The position numbers and the translations under genes are program-made. Under the pieces are notes generated by a model. It saw only the letters and a program-made list of their open reading frames with translations, was not told the DNA's origin and did not search any database. DNA of 64,000 nt from Globodera rostochiensis. Its lineage: Eukaryota > Nematoda > Chromadorea > Rhabditida > Heteroderidae. Shown here one piece after another: positions 1-11,827 of the stretch; position 1 is the stretch's first letter; each line of letters begins with the position of its first letter. The stretch spans positions 3,100,001-3,164,000 of the forward strand of contig JAEVLN010000004.1 of the NCBI GenBank assembly GCA_018350325.1. The letters run 5' to 3'.

Positions 1-3000
1 ACTTCATTTTTAATTTGACGTTTTTTTTTTGTTATTTAGCTCGTGAAATATTGCTCCAAATGCGACTCGAAAACGCCGTAAATTGCTTGACAAATCGAAT
101 TTTGTTGGCCAAAAAGTAAATTTTATTAGAACAAAATAGCGGTTGTTAATATCGGGTTTGCACAACAACGTTTTTGTTTAGATATACCATTGAAGAACAA
201 TTGTCACAACTTGAAGGCGTCAAGGGGCAACGAACCACGGAATTGGCTGAAAATCATCAAAAACATAAGGAACTCACTAATCAGGCGAAACAGCACTCGG
301 CACAAAGGCAACGACTGCAATGGTTAAAAAGCCGCAAATTATACCAACTGTACGCCCACATTTTTTTAGTCAATTGGACAAAGTGCAAGATGAAGTTCAG
401 TCTATAGAGCGCAAAATTGGAGAGTCTAAGCAGGCAAAAGTCAAAGCTACCAACGATAAAAAGCGGTTGGCAACGAGAAAGAACCAACTTGAAGAGAATA
501 CGGAATTAGAGCGAGAAAAGGTTCTTCAGTGTTGATGATAGGAAGCATCTTATCAAAATTGGCTTTACAAGAATTTGTCATCAATGGAATTTTCAGTCTA
601 TATCGGTCTTCTATTTTAGTTGACTGAATGGATGTCTGCGCCAGAAAAAGCAAAGACCAAGATCGAAGAGTATCGGAAGCAGCTGTTAGAAGCAAACGCA
701 GTCATTGATGAGTGCTCGCCTCTTTTGATACAAAAGCTTGACGAAGCGCAGCAACTGGTGAGAAATGAGCGCCATGAAAAGACGGAACTCGAGGCAAAGC
801 TTAGCAAAATATCTGTCGTCGAGGATGACCTCAACAGCAAAGTCTTTCTGTTTCTTATTTAAATATACTAATTCGTTTCATTTAAGCTCTTGTTGGCGCA
901 AGAAAAAAAGCTAAATTTACGCAGAGAGGAAGAGGCTCAACGTAGCAAGTACGACGAATTGCACAACAAATTATTGGACACAGAGAACAAATATGCGCAG
1001 GTCAACAGGTATTGCGCCATATATTTTTTTGAAAAGGATTTTGCAGAGCTTTCGATACCGGTTTTAGCTGCTTTGGGGTTTTTGAAAGGCCGCTGCTCTT
1101 TTTTATGTTTTGGTCGGGAGTTGTGCTTTCTGGAAAATGGGTAAAAAAATGTTTACATTTTGAATATTTGCTAAAAAAAAAAAATAACATCGGTGCTTTC
1201 TTGTGGCAATAAATTGCGCAAACTTAAGTTCATTTTATGAACGAATTTGTTAATTTCTGTTGCTGCTTTTAAAAATTTTGAGATCACAGCCTTGCTTTTT
1301 AGGGATTTACACTCGACGGTTGAGGCGTTGCCCGAACTCGAACAGACCTTTGAAGGTAAAAAAGTTCGGATAGGTAATTTGCGCGAGCGTGAGGCAAAGC
1401 TGGCGAACTTGGCGCGCGACTTGCGCAGTCAATATGAGGAGAGGCGACAGGCGGAAGAACAATGGAAGGGCGACAACAAAATGCTGGAGAGGCTAATGCA
1501 GGCCAAGCAAAGCGGCGAGATTGGAGGCATTTTTGGACGATTGGTGAGAAAAGTTAACCGAAATCGAATGTCGAGGGAAATCTTTAATGGTTTAGTTTTA
1601 AAACTGGTTCAATTTTGGTTTAGGGCGATTTGGGAGCGATTGATCAGAAATATGATGTGGCCATTTCTACCACTTGCTATGCCCTGGATCACATTGTTGT
1701 GGATGATGTGCCAACCGCGCAACAATGCATTGATCTGCTCAAAAGGCACAAATTGGGCGTCGCTTCATTCATTGCGTTGAACAAACAATCGCATTTTTGG
1801 AATTCAATTCGTCAAAGGCCAAACACTCCAGAGAATGCTCCACGTCTGTTTGATCTGATCAGAGTTGCAGATGAAAAGGTTTATTGAAGAAAAAAAATAT
1901 TAGACTTATTTTTCTCTCACAGATATTGCCAGCTTTCTATTTTGCTGTCCAAGACACTCTTGTCGCCGATGATATTGTTGCGGCAACTCGCATTGGAATC
2001 AATTCGGGTGGTCGGAGATGGCGAACAGTGACGCTTAAAGGCGAAGTAAAATAGTAAAAAAACATTCTTAAACAGAATATTCTTTTAGATCGTCGATGTG
2101 TCCGGTTCAATGACTGGTGGAGGGAATCAGCAAATTCGGTTTCTCCTTTTCTCACTTCAGCGAATTTTTATGAATTTAAAAATATATTTTAGGGGTAAAA
2201 TCGGGCAAAATGTTCGGGTCGACACCAGAGAAAAGACAACGGATGAACAGCAAAGCATTGGCGAGTTGCAACAGCAGATGAACAATGCCGAGGCCGAATT
2301 AGCAGCAATTCGGCGCGAGTGTGAACTGTTGGAGACGGAATTGCAGCAACGGCAGGGACAGTTAAACAAAATGCAGAAAAACCTACGGGAGTTTGAGTTG
2401 GACAAAGACGTGGGTGGTGGCACAATATAATATGTGTCTTATTTACAAACCCCCCAATTTCAGCATCTTGGCAATACAGTGAAAAAGTTAAGAGAGCAAA
2501 TCGAAACGCAAAAGAAAAAAGTCATCGAAGCCACCGCGGATCCGGTTGAGGTGCGAAATGTTGAGACAGAAATTGAAAACATCAACACCGGTGAGGTGTT
2601 ATTTATTGTGTTTTTATACAAAAACAACATTTGGCAGAAAGTGCACAAATTGCTGAGAAGACGAACAAATTACGGATGGAAATAATGGAATTAAATGAGA
2701 GGATGGAGGAAGTGACTAAACGAATTGCGGGGCCATGCCAAAAGCGTATAAAAGAGGCTGAAAAAATAAAAAATGACGCGGAAGCGGGCATCAACACAGA
2801 GAATGTGAAACTCGCGTCCACGGAACGGAATTTGAAGAAGATTAACGAAAAATTGCGCAATTTGGAGCAGGACATTAAGGCAAGTTTTTTTAGGATTAAA
2901 GACAAAACTAAACTTTTAAGGAGGCAGAACGCCAATTAGAAACCGTTTCGACGCATTTTTCCGAGGCTGTGGAACAGCTCGAAAAATTGGATGAGGTACA

Positions 3001-4776
3001 ATCTCTCATGAATAAAAGTTGTGATATTCAAAAAAATTCAGAATCTAAATCAACGAAAAAATGAAGTCGAAGCAGCTAGAGCGATTCTAACGGAATTCAT
3101 TGAGTCGATTAGTGAAAGGAATGAGGAGGAAATGGCGTTACAGAAAAAGGTTGACGAGCTAAAGCGTGCATTGAAGGGCATCGAAAACGAAGTGGCGACA
3201 TTGGGTGCAAAGCTAAAGGCAGGCGACGCAAAAGTAATGCATTCTCTGTTGGAAGACACATCGAATTTGGGATGAGATAGTTATGAATAAACTGTTAATT
3301 TGATTTTATAGAAAACCTTTGTCTCCTCCATCTTCGTCTATAGATTTTCAATGCTTTCAGCTGTCTTCGCTCAAATGCTTTCGAACAAAATGGCTTGTGA
3401 ATGCCTTGTCAAAAGAAACCAGCGCAATTGTTGGTCGCCTATCAAAGAAACAACCCGTTGCAGCGGATGACGAGGAAGCGGATGAATATGATGAGGTGGA
3501 GGGTGAAGATAGTGATGAAGAAAGAGGCGGCGGCGACGCATTGGATGATGAAATGGAAGTGGAGGATGGCACAATGGGCAATGGTCAACGACAACCGGGC
3601 GATGGAGATGACGAGGAGATCACTGATGACCTCGAGCTGTTCTTGCACGACTGCGCAGCAATTGACGACAGCGATGTGAATTTTGAGGAAACAGACGGAG
3701 AAGTGGATGACCAAATGGAAATTGATGACAGCGATGAAGGGGAGGAAGAGGACGATCTGCGCAATGACAACCACAGCAACAGGGGGACCACAAACCACCC
3801 GAGACCAAGGGCCATCGCAAATCCCGACAGTCTCAACAAGTTGTTCATGCCGCTGCCCAAACTCAGCGAGCAGGTCGTACGCGATGAAGTTGACGTGAAT
3901 TTGTTGGAGAGTCATTTGGCCGAGTTGGAGAAGCGAAAACGGAAACATTCTGTTGCCAATCTGACGGTGGTGCTCGACTTTATGGCCAAGGTAGGGTGAT
4001 TGTTGTGAGTTATTTGGCGATTAAAATACATAATTTGTTTTAAGTTGAAAAAGTACCAAGCTGAATTCAAAGAGCTTGCTGCAATCACTGAGCAACGTGA
4101 TTTGCATCGATCTCTTCACGACCGACTGAAGAAGCAACGGCTTCACGAGTTTATGGAAGGTTTCCAGCAAATTGCGACGGAATTGCGTGTCACCTATCAA
4201 ATGATCACCATTCAGGGCGATGTTTCACTTGGTACATTTTGATAAGTCAATTCGGAAGCTGGACCATCGAGAACTAAAAAAGTATACTATTTTTATATAT
4301 TTTGCATTCTTCAGAATTGGTTGATTCGTTGGATCCATTTGCCGAAGGCATTGCTTTTAATGTTCGTCCGCCGAAGAAATCGTGGAAGCAGATCACCAAC
4401 CTTTCAGGCGGGGAGAAGACCCTCGCCTCGCTTTCGCTGGTGTTTGGACTACACAAATACAAACCGACGCCTCTGTACGTTATGGACGAAATCGACGCGG
4501 CGTTGGATTTCCGTAATGTGTCAATCATCGCCAATTATCTTCTGGTCGCATTTTTACTGTACAAATTTATTTTTCTTTTATATCTTCATTTCTTAGGAAC
4601 GCACGCGAAATGCACAATTTATTGTGATTTCGTTACGAAATCAAATGTACGAGAAGGCCAACAGACTGATCGGCATTTATAAAGTGAACGATTGCACTCG
4701 TAATGTGGTCGTCGATCCGCAGGAAATGGTCAAAACCTTTGAAAGGGATGTGAAGAGCAGAAAAATCCGAGCTTAG
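1..4776 (+). CDS. smc-4: SMC4 condensin ATPase subunit, 3' part (5' end outside window)
   Basis: Core subunit of condensin, which compacts mitotic chromosomes; in nematodes SMC-4 or its dosage-compensation paralogue DPY-27. The N-terminal Walker A head lies upstream of the window. Visible in order: coiled coil in many small exons (about 41-113, 178-331, 374-520, 628-835, 888-1006, 1302-1530); the hinge (1624-2125, including CYALDHIVVDDVPTAQQC); return coiled coil (2194-3240); an acidic insertion (about 3450-3800); then the C-terminal ATPase head with signature NLSGGEKTLASLSLVFGL (about 4405) and Walker B YVMDEIDAALDFRNVS (about 4480). The SMC4-type sequence before the signature (VDSLDPFAEG) separates it from SMC1-3. 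Stop TAG is 4774-4776. Introns are about 40-60 nt with TTTAG-type acceptors. Choice between smc-4 and dpy-27 is not possible without the rest of the gene, but DPY-27 is known only from Caenorhabditis-type dosage compensation. Confidence 0.93.
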
Positions 4777-4917
4777 TTCGATGGCATTATTCGATCTCAT
4801 TGTAAACGGATTAAACGTTCTTTCATAAAAATATTTTGTTTGTTGATAGGCAATTTTGTTTTATTTATCAATGAATATTTGGCTGACACATTAAGAATAT
4901 TATTTTGTTTAATAGAT

Positions 4918-7155
4918 ATGGTCAACATCACCGTTTTCTTTAACGCTATTCAGAATTTGACAGGCGACGGTTAGTTATTTGCATCGAAATTTTTCTTTGG
5001 ACGGTCGTTTTTGAAAAAATATAATTTAGCGAGCTGTAAAGAGCTGGCTCAATTTTGTCGCCGTTGGTTGGATGATAATGCCGAGAAAATAAATGCGAAT
5101 GAGGCCGAGCGCATGCTGGCTATGATCAACCTCCAGACGCATACCCTCGGGGGCCTTTGTTTGCTCTATGTGAAGGTGCGCTATAATTGATTTGATAAAT
5201 TATGAATGTGCTTGTTTTACTAACTGATTTTGGATCTTTCAGCTGACCAAAACGAGGACTGATGCCGAGTTACGGGATTTCCTGGTCTATTTATACGAGC
5301 AACTGCCTTATTTCGACGTCAAACAGATCTATTGGGCGCTCGATATATGTCAGATTTAAATGCTTTAATTAACAATAGTTTTCTTTGAATTCAACCCGAA
5401 CTTAAATTTTGGAATTCTGTTTTTCTCAGATAATCGCCTCTTCGAGACCATCACTGAAATGCTGCTGAAGCGAAAGGCGCCTCTGTGGGGCATTTTGTTG
5501 CTGGAACGTGCCATTTTGACCTGTTCTCAGGGCCATCCCGATCGCCTTACAAATCTGCACGCGTCCTTCTTCTGTCTTTGTTTGAAGGCGCGTCATTTCG
5601 ACAGGGCCGTGCCGTTTCTGCATATCGACGTTGTCGAGCTGTTCAAGCGAGCTGATGCAGCCACAAACGCCGTATCAGTTGAACCCGGGGCAGATGGGTG
5701 CGGCACTACTGTTGGATGCACTGGTTCCGTTTCGGATGGCGTCGACAAGGCAAATGTTGTGACAAGAAACAGCTGGGAATTGAAAAAAAACCGAAATTCT
5801 TTTTGAAAATGCTTATGATTATGAGACATTGGTGTTCTTTTTATTTGTTTGCGTGCCTGTCTATTTCCATATTCAGGTCAGCTCAAGCGAGAAACAGCAG
5901 CAACAACAGGTGCAAACTTCTTCCTCTGGTTCCGGAATTGCATCGTCCGCTGTCTCGCTATTCCAAAAAGGTAAACAGAATAATTCAATCTCGAAAATCA
6001 GTTATAAAAACTGGGCCATCTTTATTATTTCACATTATTTGCTGCGTTTTCATTTAGCCATGAACATGGCTGGAGGCGGTGTCGGGCTGAGCGTGAAGTT
6101 CGACCAACCCAAATCGGCCCAACGTAAGGGCGGGGGGAAATCAAAAAATTTTAGTATTAAAGAAATCTCCATTTTCAGCTCTTCTTAAGCGTCGTGCTGT
6201 TCTGCTTTACTTCTATTACGGGGCACTGATTTATGCGGCGTTGGAACAGTGGGAGGAGGCGGCACTGTTTCTCGAGCATGCCATCTGTTTCCCTGCGATG
6301 AAAAAGAACTCGGCAATTGCATTGGATGCTGTAAAGAAGTACAATATCATCTGGCTGATTCTTGGCCGATCCAAGCCAATTGAGTATGTCAAATATACTG
6401 AACAGTCTCTCAAATATGACAATCTCATAAATTTTATACATTAATCTTGATAGTTTCTCCACCGTCACCATTTTAGGTGATATAGTTTTTTTGATGGTTA
6501 ATGCTGAAGTTTTTGTTCAGTTCCCTGCCTCATTATCGTTTGTCGAGTTTGCAACGTAATTTTGTGGCGCTTGCCTCTGTTTATACCAAACTGTGGCCTC
6601 TCGTGCAGCGAAATGCGGATAATAAGACGGATTTGGTGCGCGCTTTGTTTTCTTATCTTAGTGAGAAGTTCGTTGTGTTTGAAAAGGTGCGTTTATTTTG
6701 ACAAAGTTCCCAAACATTTAATCGTTTCAGGACAAAAATGTTGGTCTCATGAAAGTGTTGGCCAACGCGTGTCGCGAAAATGCCATCAAACGTCTCGGCA
6801 ATGTGCGCTTTGCACCATTTCTATCTAACAAATAAGCTTTTTCTTTTAGATTTTTGTCTCTCTGCAGCTCGAGGATGTAAATCGGATGGCACATCTGAGC
6901 CAACCGACAGCCAATAACGAAGAAGAGGAGAGCGCTGAGCAACTCATCCTTCGTCTTCGGCACAAATTGCCGCACTTTGTGGCGCGCATCGACGGACGCA
7001 CTCAGACAGTGATTTTTGAGGAAGAGACCAAGGGCAGCAAGAAGGAAGTGGCAGCCCAGCTGCAGCACAGGGTGGATTCCGCGATGGCCGATGTAATCCG
7101 ACTTGCCAGCATTGTTCATAACTACGAGGACGCAGTTCGACTCAACCCTAATTAG
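4918..7155 (+). CDS. csn-3: COP9 signalosome subunit 3 (CSN3)
   Basis: Subunit of the COP9 signalosome, which removes NEDD8 from cullins and so regulates cullin-RING ubiquitin ligases. The start ATG (4918) follows TTTAATAG by two bases, a good trans-splice acceptor. Conserved blocks: N-terminal helices ending WALDI, joined across an intron to YNRLFETITEMLLKRKAP (5429-5480), the TPR-like part HPDRLTNLHASFFCLC, YFYYGALIYAALEQWEEAAL (about 6205), and the PCI domain with the winged-helix end (6540-7030). Compared with vertebrate CSN3 there is an extra segment of about 80 residues (5650-6120) rich in Ser and Gln. The frame ends at TAG 7153-7155, but coding-like sequence resumes one base out of frame immediately after (see findings). 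It lies 141 bp behind smc-4 on the same strand. Confidence 0.88.
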
Positions 7156-7561
7156 TCAGTTGGTCAAGAGCGTAACCAAACGCGGGTTCTTGGGGGATGA
7201 CTCAAGTAAATATTAATCTACATCAAGCTTTTGGTAAACCGAACCATTAATCAATCAACCCACAAAGTTGGCCTTAAACGACTAATCCACGGTGAAAATT
7301 TAGTGTTGAGAAATGTGCCGCACAAAAGGAAAAGGCCCGTGGCACCGGAGGTAATGGCGGTGGGAGTTCGTCATCGATGAACTTTGATGACGAGGGACTG
7401 TTTGTCGGCGGTTCGCCCTGAACGAAGCCGTTATAAGAGGGAAGGAACGTGTGATGACATTTCCATTGCCCGAGTAGTTTTGGCGAATGTAAAACCATTT
7501 ATTCGTTCTGTAATCTATCAATTCAATAAACAGACATTCGACCAAATATGGTATCAAAATA
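7156..7561 (+). other. CSN3 3' region: possible extra tail coding and convergent polyA signals
   Basis: After the CSN3 stop a second frame reads SQLVKSVTKRGFLGDDS (about 7154-7204), then GTAAAT. A further open stretch at 7311-7429 ends in MNFDDEGLFVGGSP and a stop; a competing frame there also stays open, so I cannot say which is used. Convergent polyadenylation signals follow: AATAAA at 7525-7530 on + and AATAAA on - (TTTATT at 7498-7503). The tail could belong to CSN3 or be non-coding. Confidence 0.4.
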
Positions 7562-10254
7562 TTACAGAGAAGAGAGCCCCATGTCACGCCCAGTTTTTGG
7601 TAAAAGTGTGTTATCATCGTCGTCCTCAGTTGAACGGTCAGTCAGGTCGCCATGTTCCTCTTGTTGCACACTCACTAACCGTTGTTTGCGCTTTACCTTC
7701 TCGAACAGCCCATTAGTTGTTAGTCTTAAAATCTCGCATTAGTTTGTCCCGAATTTGAGTCAATTCTAGAAAAAAAGGCTTATATGAAGAGACAAGTTCT
7801 TTGATAAATGAAAAGCATACGCAACGCCAGCTTCCGCGTCCTCGGCGCCTGCCCAGTCCTCCTGGCTTAACCTCAAGTAGGGATTGCTTTTCTGGGGCCT
7901 GAATTTGGCTCCAACGAGGCAGAAGAAGAACAGCGATGCAAGCTCCACGAACGCTCCAGAAATCCATCGCTTTTCATCCGACAAAATATTCTGAGCAAAA
8001 GCAGATTTGGAAAATCAGCAAACTGTCCAAATCACCTCGAGCATAAATTTGGCGCCCCGAGTCGTGTAAATGTAAGCAATAACGAGCAAATAAAAACGGC
8101 GGAACAGCCGAAGTCTTTCCAAATTGAACGCCGCCTTCCCATCCGCTGTCTTCGCAGCGCCTTCCGTCAGAAAGCCAATTGACCTGTTTTGGTTGAAAAT
8201 AATGAAAATTGAGAGTTTGTTACCAGAGAATGGGCAAAAGGATGCTCATGCAGCAGACGAGGTCGAGGAATGTAAACATTTCCAGCCAGAACAAGTAGCG
8301 CTTGTCTCCAAACTCCGACTCCTCCAGGATGATCATGGCAATGTTGTCCAGTATTTGTAGAGGCAGCACAAACATGAACAGTCGTCGGTCCCTGTCACCC
8401 AAAAATCTCTACAAAAATGGACTTAAAAAAGCAAAAATTTAAAGACTCACTTTGAAGAATGTGTAACCCGTGCCGATCAGAATAATTGTGCCAAACAGCA
8501 GGGCGCCTTTGAGTCTGAAAATAAACAAATTGTTGTTCTCAATTTTTGTTTCCAATTACTCAAATTAAAAAAATCTCACAAATGTGTGACATAATAAATG
8601 ATGGCCCACAGCTCGCGTTCGTGTCCATAAGCGGAGACAAAGTAAAAATTGACGCCATGAAAAAGCAAAGTCAGTGACTTCAAAAAGACAAGCGCCAGCA
8701 TCAGCCGATGGACCTTGAATATGCTTTTGCCGCTTAAAGGGGGAGAATGAAAAGCCGTCAAATGTAAAGTTTAAAATAGAATTTTTGTTATCAGAATTTA
8801 TAATTAATAACAAAAAACAAACAAACTCTGCTTTGCACAACAAATTTGCCCAAAAAATGGTGGCCAACGCGAAAACAAATGCAAAGTAAATGTAAAGGTT
8901 CGGCTTGGGAATGTCCTCAATCGACAGGAAAGAGTCAACATTCCTCTCCACAAGCGTCACCTGCGCAGTTTTTAATTTTCTTTAAAATAAAATTAAAAAA
9001 GGCACCGTCAAGTCAACCGCCACGCGATCGCTGTAGCCGTGCTCGCGGTAATTGAAGCAGTTGTGGAAGAACAAAAAGTAAAATCCCTTCTGTTGTTCAT
9101 TGAAACGTACAGCAAACTAAGAAAAACATTCTCAAAAAGTATGCCCAAATTTTAACTGATCCTCCTTTAAATTTCGAAAAATTCCGTTACTAAACAAACC
9201 TATGACACATAATTGAGTGAAAAAGTATTGCCAATTCCCTCTAACCACAAAGGCAAATTCTTTCTTAAATAATAAGATTTTGAATGAATTTTGCTTATTT
9301 TGCTAAAATCAATTTAATACTGTAAAATGGTCCGACCTGAGTTGAATACTGTCCATTCTGAAGAACGGTAGGCAAAAAGTCGAGATAAGGCTGTTTCGAA
9401 TTTTTGTTGGACAAAGAACCGCCGAATAAATTGGACAAAAAACCGCCGCCGCCCGCCGACGGCACCAATGAAGTCGAATTGCGCTAAAAAGTTAATTAGT
9501 TACAAATAAAAATGTGCCGAAACGTGCACCGATTCGCCATCCTCCGAGTAGGGGCAACTGAAACGGTTGAAAATGTCAAAAACAAAAATTGTTAAATTTT
9601 AATTGGTCATTAATTTCTCTTTTTTTTGGCCTGCCTTGACAAATTCGTGCACAATTGGATGCTTTTGATGTGGCCGGAACGGACGATGAGAAGCAATTGG
9701 GAAGGGAAGTCGAACACAAAAAACAGCGAGTCGATGCCCTGGTCCTGCTGCTGAAGTTGGCACAGATGGGGATTAGTTCGCACGCCACTGGCCAACTCAC
9801 GGCCCCGGCTCAATGTGAAGCCAATGATTCCCTAAACATTGGAAAATATATTTAAAAATTCCCGGAATTTATAAATCCAGGCCTGGATCCAGGTCCTGTC
9901 CAATTTCTTTTTTTATACAAGAATTTTCCAAAATCCGGGACCGGACTTCCGCCCTCCCCCGGGGGAACTTCTTAATCGCCATGGAAAGGCAATTCTTAAA
10001 TCCCCGATTAAAATAATTAAGAAGACCAATTTGTCCTCGCCCCCGTCTTTCTGCGTTTGTTTGAGCACCGCGTCCGGAACAGTGAAATTGGCAAGCGAAA
10101 ACTTCAATGTCCCATTAGAGCCATAGCCAAATTTTGAGAGCAAAATGTTACGGCGTGAATCGTCAGTTAAAAAAAGTGTGTGAATTTTTGAGTGCGCAGT
10201 GTTGAGAAGGTAAAGGTGCGAGAGCAAATGCAACAAAATTGTCGAGAATTGCAT
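7562..10254 (-). CDS. GPR107/GPR108-like seven-transmembrane Golgi protein (GOST family)
   Basis: Member of the lung seven-transmembrane/GOST family, which sits in the Golgi and trans-Golgi network and acts in trafficking rather than as a known ligand receptor. The start at 10254 opens a signal peptide ([17 protein letters not shown]), followed by the luminal domain with family pattern [20 protein letters not shown] and [15 protein letters not shown]. Later exons carry the luminal end ([19 protein letters not shown], about 9015-9090) and seven hydrophobic helices between about 8900 and 7870 (for example [18 protein letters not shown], about 8350-8400). The cytosolic tail [15 protein letters not shown] (about 7660-7705) matches the human GPR107 tail (TSGxxENMKKVKK pattern) and continues to TAA at 7562-7564. 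Exons are short. A Gly/Ser-rich luminal insertion is at about 9370-9480. Convergent with csn-3. Confidence 0.88.
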
Positions 10255-10933
10255 GAAATTAATTAACTTTGACCTTTAAAATGAAAAATATAATTAAAAA
10301 ATGGAATGTTTAAGACTTGTCAATATTACAAATATTAGGACATCGATTTGAAGTTGCCAAGGGCTTTTTTGGCGACATTTAACGTCCCTTTCTTTCGTCA
10401 GAAACGCCCGGCGGGTCCCCAAATCATTGACGGCAAAAAATAAAAAAATAAATAATTTATTTGTGAAAACATAACGCCAAAACCATTTAAACAAATTAAT
10501 AAACAACTCTAACGATGCGGCAGACAGAAAGATGTCAGACTAAATTTTTGAGGCCATATAACCCAGCTCAGCGGCTGTTTTCGCGACCAAACTTTGCAGA
10601 CATCTTCTAGAATTCCCATTTTATTCTAACCAAAAATTGGTGGAATTTGAATTTTTGAAAAGATTAATTTTGCGGTGATTTTTTAAGACAAATTTCTAAG
10701 CCAAGGTGTTGAAAAAGGCGCCGCTCGGTGCCTCGGCTCGGTCCGGCGCCCCACTACTTTCCCCCCCCCAAAGCAAAAAGGTTCCAAATCCCCCAAAGTC
10801 TACGCTGTTTCATTTTTTTGCGAAACAAATTTACTTTTCATTTCTTAATTCAACTAAACTTTCGTATGCGTTTCAGAAAATGTCCGTGAATTATTGGAAA
10901 GTATAGAAAGCATAAACTTGTAGTGTATCTATT

Positions 10934-10985
10934 AGTGATGCACGAGACCCAAATTTTCCGAGACTCGAGACTCTCGTGCATCACT
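10934..10985. repeat. Inverted repeat with 14-bp perfect arms
   Basis: AGTGATGCACGAGA at 10934-10947 is the exact reverse complement of TCTCGTGCATCACT at 10972-10985, with a 24-bp spacer. It looks like a very small foldback element or the remnant of one; no transposase is nearby. Confidence 0.8.
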
Positions 10986-11332
10986 AGTATCTATCAATCA
11001 CATCGAAAGAAACAAAATTTCCTTTTATCGAAAGTTTAATTTGCAATTGAACGTATTGACAAAATCAATGGTTTGGTTGTAAAAAACAGTCGTCGGTCTT
11101 TTCACAGAATCGTTGGGGTGCCGGTCGATGGCTCAGTCATTGTGGCCAATATTGACTTGGATGGTCGACGGTTGTGTTGCTGCCCCAATCATTGGTGCCC
11201 AAATTGTGAAAATGTGCGGCGGAATTTTGTCCGGCCAGCACGGACACTTGCAGACTCAGACCGGACCCTGAGGGATTAACTTAGTCACGATCCCGCCCAT
11301 TTAGGCCCCCCATTTAGACAGACACTGTCCCA

Positions 11333-11600
11333 AGTCCCCCCCCCCCGTCCCCCTCCCCATTTAGGCACTCTCTCAAACCCCCCCCCCATTTAGGCACTCT
11401 CTCAACCCCCCCCCCCATTTAGGGCACTCTCTCAACCCCCCCCCCCCATTTAGGCACTCTCTCAACCCCCCCCCCCCATTTAGGCACTCTCTCACCCCCC
11501 CATTTAGGCACTTCTCAAACCCCCCCCCCATTTAGGCACCTCTCTCACCCCCCCCCCCATTTAGACACTGTCCCAAGTCCCCCCTCCCCCCGTCCCCCCT
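11333..11600. repeat. C-rich tandem repeat, about 30-bp unit
   Basis: About eight copies of a unit made of a run of 7-12 C, then ATTTAGGCACTCTCTCA. Copies vary mainly in C-run length, for example at 11400, 11440 and 11475. Non-coding. C-run lengths are likely to be uncertain in any assembly. Confidence 0.9.
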
Positions 11601-11827
11601 CTCTCTCACCCGGCATTGACATGGCGGCACCGGAGGCGGGCGGAGTCGGGAATGCGGAGGCAGTTGCCGCTGTTTGGTGCATGTTCATGTTTATGTTCGG
11701 GTGGTATCGGCGCTTAAAAGTAAAGTCGTAGTAAATGAAACGCATTTGGAGTATAAAAACAACAACCACAGAGGAGAGTATCCATTTTAAATCATTGCAA
11801 ATATCCAAAACATAAAATTGGAAATCA

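Larger units (their letters stand above)
10255..11827. other. Intergenic region between GPR107-like gene and Pax-6 tail
   Basis: No convincing coding exon. It holds an AT-rich first part, a C-rich run (10760-10775), a hairpin-forming inverted repeat (10934-10985) and a C-rich tandem array (about 11333-11600). The last part (11600-11827) should contain the 3' UTR of the minus-strand Pax-6 gene. Confidence 0.6.
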
